Made by a program: the position numbers and the translations under genes
From: an uncultured Clostridiaceae bacterium
GTDB taxonomy: Bacteria; Bacillota; Clostridia; Lachnospirales; Lachnospiraceae
DNA length: 17,696 bases
Assembly: GCA_949948825.1 (NCBI GenBank)
Contig: CATLIJ010000019.1
Span: 1-17,696, forward strand
Direction of reading: 5' to 3'
Shown here: one piece after another, positions 15,133 to 17,696 of the stretch
How positions within the stretch are numbered: the first letter of the stretch is position 1
Layout: every line of letters starts with the position of its first letter
The notes under the pieces: model-generated
Databases searched by the model: none
The model's input: only the letters and a program-made list of their open reading frames with translations
What the model was told of the DNA's origin: nothing

Positions 15133-15983
15133 CAGACAAGAAAAACATACTTCATATGGATCAGATTACCATGCAATTCGGCGGTGTGGTGGCAGTCAAT
15201 GGTCTTACCCTGGATGTAAATGAGCATGAGATTGTAGCTCTCATTGGCCCCAACGGCGCTGGAAAGACCACAGCCTTTAACTGTGTTACTGGCATCTACC
15301 AGCCTACCTATGGCTCTGTCTCTTTTCAGGGGGAGGTCATTCTGGCAGATACGCCCCAGGGGAAGATGCGCCGCCTTTATGCAGGAGATGTAACCCCTGC
15401 TTCCCTGACCCCAGTCCACAAAACTCCGGATCAGGTGACAAAGCTGGGAATTGCCAGAACCTTTCAGAACATCCGGCTCTTCGGCAATCTGACGGTCTTT
15501 GACAATGTGCTCATAGCCAAACACATGCGGGCAAAGCAAAATGTATTTTCTGCCACTCTTCGGCTGAACCACAAAGAGGAGCAGCGGATGCGGGATGAAT
15601 CCATGGAGCTTTTACAGATGCAGGGTCTGGCCCATCTGAAGGATGAGATTGCCTCCTCTCTGCCTTACGGCCTGCAGCGCCGGTTGGAAATCGCCCGCGC
15701 TCTTGCCACCAATCCCAGCCTGCTGCTTCTGGACGAACCAGCTGCGGGCATGAATCCTCAGGAGACTCAGGAGCTGACGGATTTTATCCGCCAAATCCGG
15801 GACGACTATCATCTGACGATATTTATGATTGAACATCATATGGATCTGGTTATGCAGATTTCTGACCGGATCTATGTGCTGGACTTCGGCAAGCTTATCG
15901 CCCAGGGCGTACCAGACGAGATCCAGAACAATCCAAAGGTAATTGAAGCATATTTGGGGGTGAGCGACAATGTTGACGATTAA
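15129..15983 (+). CDS. livG: branched-chain amino-acid ABC transporter ATPase LivG
   Basis: This 284-residue cytoplasmic ATPase powers transport. Walker A is GPNGAGKT (40-47), the Q-loop is in ARTFQNIRLFGN (109-120), the signature segment is LPYGLQRRLEIARAL (178-192, the LivG-type replacement of LSGGQ), Walker B is LLLLDEP (198-204), and the H-loop is in IEHHMDLV. The C-terminal tail with VPDEIQNNPKVIEAYLG is the LivG family ending. It is longer than the usual 250-260 residues because of extra sequence between the first beta strands and the Q-loop (about 72-102). AAGGAGG (15113-15119) is 9 bases before the ATG. It overlaps livM by 4 bases and livF by 14. Confidence 0.94.
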   Translation: MTDKKNILHMDQITMQFGGVVAVNGLTLDVNEHEIVALIGPNGAGKTTAFNCVTGIYQPTYGSVSFQGEVILADTPQGKMRRLYAGDVTPASLTPVHKTPDQVTKLGIARTFQNIRLFGNLTVFDNVLIAKHMRAKQNVFSATLRLNHKEEQRMRDESMELLQMQGLAHLKDEIASSLPYGLQRRLEIARALATNPSLLLLDEPAAGMNPQETQELTDFIRQIRDDYHLTIFMIEHHMDLVMQISDRIYVLDFGKLIAQGVPDEIQNNPKVIEAYLGVSDNVDD

Positions 15984-16674
15984 AGACTTAAGAGTAAACT
16001 ATGGCGGAATCGAGGCAGTAAAGGGCATCAGCTTTACGGTTCCTGACAAATCCATTGTCACCTTAATCGGCGCCAACGGCGCTGGCAAAAGCACCACTCT
16101 TCGCTCCATCACTGGCCTGGTAAAAGCCTCCGGCGGCTCCATTCAGTTTGACGGCACAGAGCTTTTGGGCTTGGAGACCCCGGAAATTGTGACCCGGGGC
16201 ATTACCCTGGTGCCGGAAGGCCGCCGGGTGTTTCCTGATATGACAGTCATTGAAAACATCCGGATTGGCGCCTACTTGCGAAAGGATGACCTGGAACCGG
16301 ATATTGAGTGGGTATACAGTCTGTTTCCCCGGTTAAAGGAGCGAAGCTGGCAGCTGGCTGGCACTCTCTCCGGGGGAGAACAGCAGATGCTGGCTGTGGC
16401 CAGAGCTCTGATGAGCCACCCCCGGCTGCTGATGATGGATGAACCGTCCTTAGGTCTGGCTCCCCTGATTGTGCAGGATATCTTCAGCATCATTCAGGAG
16501 ATTAACAAACAGGGCGTCACCATCCTTCTTATTGAGCAAAATGCCAATATGGCCCTTCGGATTGCTGACCAGGGCTATGTGCTGGAAACCGGACGTATCT
16601 CCCTAAGCGGCACTGGCAAAGAGCTGCTGGCAGATGAATCTGTGAAGGCTGCTTATTTGGGAAAAAAGAAATAG
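15970..16674 (+). CDS. livF: branched-chain amino-acid ABC transporter ATPase LivF
   Basis: This 234-residue ATPase forms the nucleotide-binding dimer with LivG. Walker A is GANGAGKS (34-41), the signature is LSGGE (133-137), Walker B is LLMMDEP (153-159) with E158, and LLIEQNANMAL has the usual LivF Gln in place of the H-loop His. Length is normal. The start lies inside the end of livG (14-base overlap) with GGGGTGA as ribosome site, so its synthesis is coupled. It is the last gene of the operon; a 14-pair hairpin follows about 40 bases after its stop. Confidence 0.95.
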   Translation: MLTIKDLRVNYGGIEAVKGISFTVPDKSIVTLIGANGAGKSTTLRSITGLVKASGGSIQFDGTELLGLETPEIVTRGITLVPEGRRVFPDMTVIENIRIGAYLRKDDLEPDIEWVYSLFPRLKERSWQLAGTLSGGEQQMLAVARALMSHPRLLMMDEPSLGLAPLIVQDIFSIIQEINKQGVTILLIEQNANMALRIADQGYVLETGRISLSGTGKELLADESVKAAYLGKKK

Positions 16675-16711
16675 ACAAAAGCTCTGAATTGCAATCCGAC
16701 AGATTGTTAAT

Positions 16712-16743
16712 CTTTCCTGCAGGGAGGCTTCCCTGCAGGAAGG
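16712..16743. terminator. strong hairpin downstream of livF
   Basis: TTCCTGCAGGGA (16714-16725), loop GGCT, and TCCCTGCAGGAA (16730-16741) are perfectly complementary, extended by a G-U and a C-G pair to 14 pairs. No T run follows on either strand, so it may protect the 3' end of the liv mRNA or pause polymerase rather than act as a classical terminator. Confidence 0.55.
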
Positions 16744-16853
16744 CACTTAAGACATTACTGATTCTCTGCCCTATTCCCCATAAACTGCCCATTACATTCC
16801 CTGTTGAAATTCTGCTAAGCTTTTTGCTCTGGCTGCCAGCTTCAGCCATCCTT

Positions 16854-16952
16854 TCAAAACTTCAGTATTGTTTCCCTCTGCCCTTCTTGCCGTCCGTCTG
16901 CAATCAAATCATCAATCGACTTACACGCTTCAGATTCTTCTCCATAGGTTTT
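16854..16952 (-). pseudogene. C-terminal fragment resembling Rpn/PD-(D/E)XK transposase-like nuclease
   Basis: A minus-strand frame bounded by a TAG upstream and TGA at 16854-16856 encodes a 32-residue stretch containing YGEESEACKSIDDLIADGRQ followed by EGQRE. This resembles the helical tail (MCKAIEDLI-x-GRxEG type) of Rpn-family recombination-promoting nucleases, common in Lachnospiraceae. There is no start codon and no catalytic domain, so only a degraded tail is left. The assignment rests on memory of the motif and needs a search. Confidence 0.4.
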
Positions 16953-16972
16953 CTATGCAATATTAGAAATAT

Positions 16973-17020
16973 AAAAGAGGTCAAAACCTGGATAAATACA
17001 AGAGTTTTTGGCCTCTTTTT
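16973..17020. terminator. bidirectional intrinsic terminator
   Basis: AAAAGAGG (16973-16980) pairs with CCTCTTTT (17012-17019). The stem continues through a T-G wobble and CAAAA/TTTTG, giving about 14 pairs. The + strand ends in a T run (17016-17020) and the minus strand reads CCTCTTTTATATTT. It can end the liv transcript from the left and the minus-strand gene at 17150-17620 from the right. Confidence 0.7.
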
Positions 17021-17081
17021 GTTCAGTAAACCTCCATCCTCCTTTCATGCCTTGTTATATCCTGATTAACTTAACGGACAG

Positions 17082-17160
17082 CGAGTGTTATTTGCTCGAG
17101 AATTAATGCAACGCTGTACCAGCTTCGCATCGCAAGCACGGCACTTGGCTCATGACTCGC
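17082..17160. repeat. repeat-like intergenic element with GCGAGT/ACTCGC ends
   Basis: GCGAGT (17083-17088 region) and ACTCGC (17155-17160 region) bound a segment of about 75 bases with several short inverted repeats, such as CGAG/CTCG and GCTT/AAGC. The minus-strand words CTGGTACAGC, TTG, TTAAT and CGAGCA recur in the same order on the + strand at 1262-1311. It overlaps the last codons of the 17150-17620 gene. It may be a family-wide intergenic repeat; this is inference from sequence texture. Confidence 0.25.
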
Positions 17161-17620
17161 GGAAATAAATATCGCAAAATTGAAAACTGAATTTCCATTC
17201 CATCAGGTTCCCTTTTGAAGCAATCATAATATTGTCTGCATTGCACATCAGCAGTATCAGTTCATCCCTTCCATTCTGGCCAGCTGACATGTCAAACAGC
17301 ATCAGGTCAGTTGTTAAACATATCTTTCCCCACTCCTCGCCGCTATCCGCCTCAAAATCAGCTTCAATCGCCTTTGCCAGAGCAAGTCCGGCCCTTACCA
17401 TATTCAGAAAGCTTACTTTTTTTCTTCGGTCCACCACCTGTCTTGTTCTCTCCTGTTCTGTTACAATTCTTTCCAGCAGCTTTTGAAATTTGGATTCGTT
17501 TTCTTCCTTTTCCATCTGTTTCTCGGTTTCTGTCATAGCTTCCCGAATTTTTCTCAACCCATCCTCCAGTTCCTCCATTTGCTTTTTTAACTCTGTATAA
17601 TATTTCCTTTCAATCTTCAT
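17150..17620 (-). CDS. hypothetical protein with N-terminal coiled coil
   Basis: I do not recognise this 156-residue protein. The first 65 residues are rich in Glu, Lys, Gln and Leu with heptad spacing (ELKKQMEELEDGLRKI), a likely coiled coil. A basic patch RRKKVSF follows near 85-91, then a short amphipathic helix (MVRAGLALAKAIEADFEAD) and a beta-rich end including CLTTDLMLFDMSAG. No signal peptide or membrane segment is visible, so it is cytoplasmic. The ATG is preceded by GAGAGGGG, a moderate ribosome site. It is transcribed alone; the terminator at 16973-17020 lies downstream. The last residues (CDIYFRES) run into the repeat-like element at 17082-17160, so its C-terminus may have been altered. 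It could be a structural or scaffold-like small protein, but no function can be assigned. Confidence 0.6.
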   Translation of the reverse strand: MKIERKYYTELKKQMEELEDGLRKIREAMTETEKQMEKEENESKFQKLLERIVTEQERTRQVVDRRKKVSFLNMVRAGLALAKAIEADFEADSGEEWGKICLTTDLMLFDMSAGQNGRDELILLMCNADNIMIASKGNLMEWKFSFQFCDIYFRES

Positions 17621-17655
17621 CTGCTACACCCCTCTCAAACTATTTTATCGTCCCT

Positions 17656-17677
17656 ATACAGTTTAACATAGCTGTAT
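17656..17677. promoter_or_regulatory. inverted repeat upstream of the coiled-coil gene
   Basis: ATACAG (17656-17661) and CTGTAT (17672-17677) are perfect 6-base arms 10 bases apart, 36 bases upstream of the ATG at 17620. On the minus strand a TTGTAC box lies just upstream and a TAAACT -10 candidate lies between the arms at 17-base spacing. It may be an operator over the promoter. The boxes are moderate. Confidence 0.3.
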
Positions 17678-17696
17678 TTTCAGTACAAGTATTGAG

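Noticed and set aside
16529..16849. 106-codon minus-strand frame downstream of livF
   Set aside because: It overlaps the livF coding end and the 14-pair hairpin, and has no ribosome site or recognisable motif.
1..17696. CRISPR array, prophage, insertion sequence or tRNA gene
   Set aside because: No regularly spaced repeats, transposase, phage genes or cloverleaf sequence were seen. Only the Rpn-like fragment hints at past mobile DNA.

Overview
The window looks like a chromosomal stretch from a gut-type Firmicute of the Clostridia, most likely a Lachnospiraceae member. This is inferred from strong AGGAGG-type ribosome binding sites, low-to-middle GC, tightly packed operons, and the mix of cytoplasmic glycan enzymes, a YesM-type histidine kinase and a Liv-type amino-acid importer. 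No phage, insertion sequence or CRISPR array is visible. The species cannot be named from the sequence alone.

Layout, left to right. (1) 1-134 has no gene but holds a hairpin with a T-rich tail. (2) 135-1160 (-) is a nucleotidyltransferase of the RlaP/YcgL type. (3) 1161-1492 holds that gene's promoter, what looks like the 3' end of a decayed gene with its terminator, and a perfect 8+8 base palindrome in front of (4) a Na+/phosphate symporter with a PhoU-like tail (1493-3304, +). (5) 3367-4863 (-) is a GH29 alpha-L-fucosidase, divergent from (6) a GH94 cellobiose-phosphorylase-like enzyme (4990-7425, +). (7) 11462 down to 7431 (-) is a two-gene operon: a GH42 beta-galactosidase, then a YesM/LytS-type sensor histidine kinase with no response regulator beside it. 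Its stop codon and that of the GH94 gene lie in one hairpin. (8) 11599-16674 (+) is a complete five-gene branched-chain amino-acid ABC importer operon, livJ-livH-livM-livG-livF, behind a consensus-like promoter and a roughly 170-base structured leader. (9) 16675-17149 carries strong hairpins, a fragment resembling the C-terminus of an Rpn/PD-(D/E)XK transposase-like nuclease, and a repeat-like element. (10) 17150-17620 (-) is a coiled-coil protein of unknown function.

How the parts fit. The three carbohydrate enzymes have no signal peptide and would act in the cytoplasm on imported oligosaccharides: fucosidase trims fucose, GH42 releases galactose, and GH94 splits a beta-glucoside with phosphate to give a sugar 1-phosphate. 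No sugar transporter is present, so uptake must be encoded elsewhere. The kinase is co-transcribed with the beta-galactosidase and probably senses an extracellular glycan-related signal, but its partner regulator is not in the window. The Liv operon is a separate unit: a lipoprotein binds the substrate, two permeases form the channel and two ATPases drive it. A hairpin after livJ probably sets more binding protein than membrane components.

The points most worth checking are the possible cis-acting RNA in the liv leader, the nine-G tract that determines the C-terminus of the kinase, the operator-like palindrome before the phosphate transporter, and the kinase's lack of a cognate regulator. I saw nothing that I can defend as a wholly new multi-gene system.
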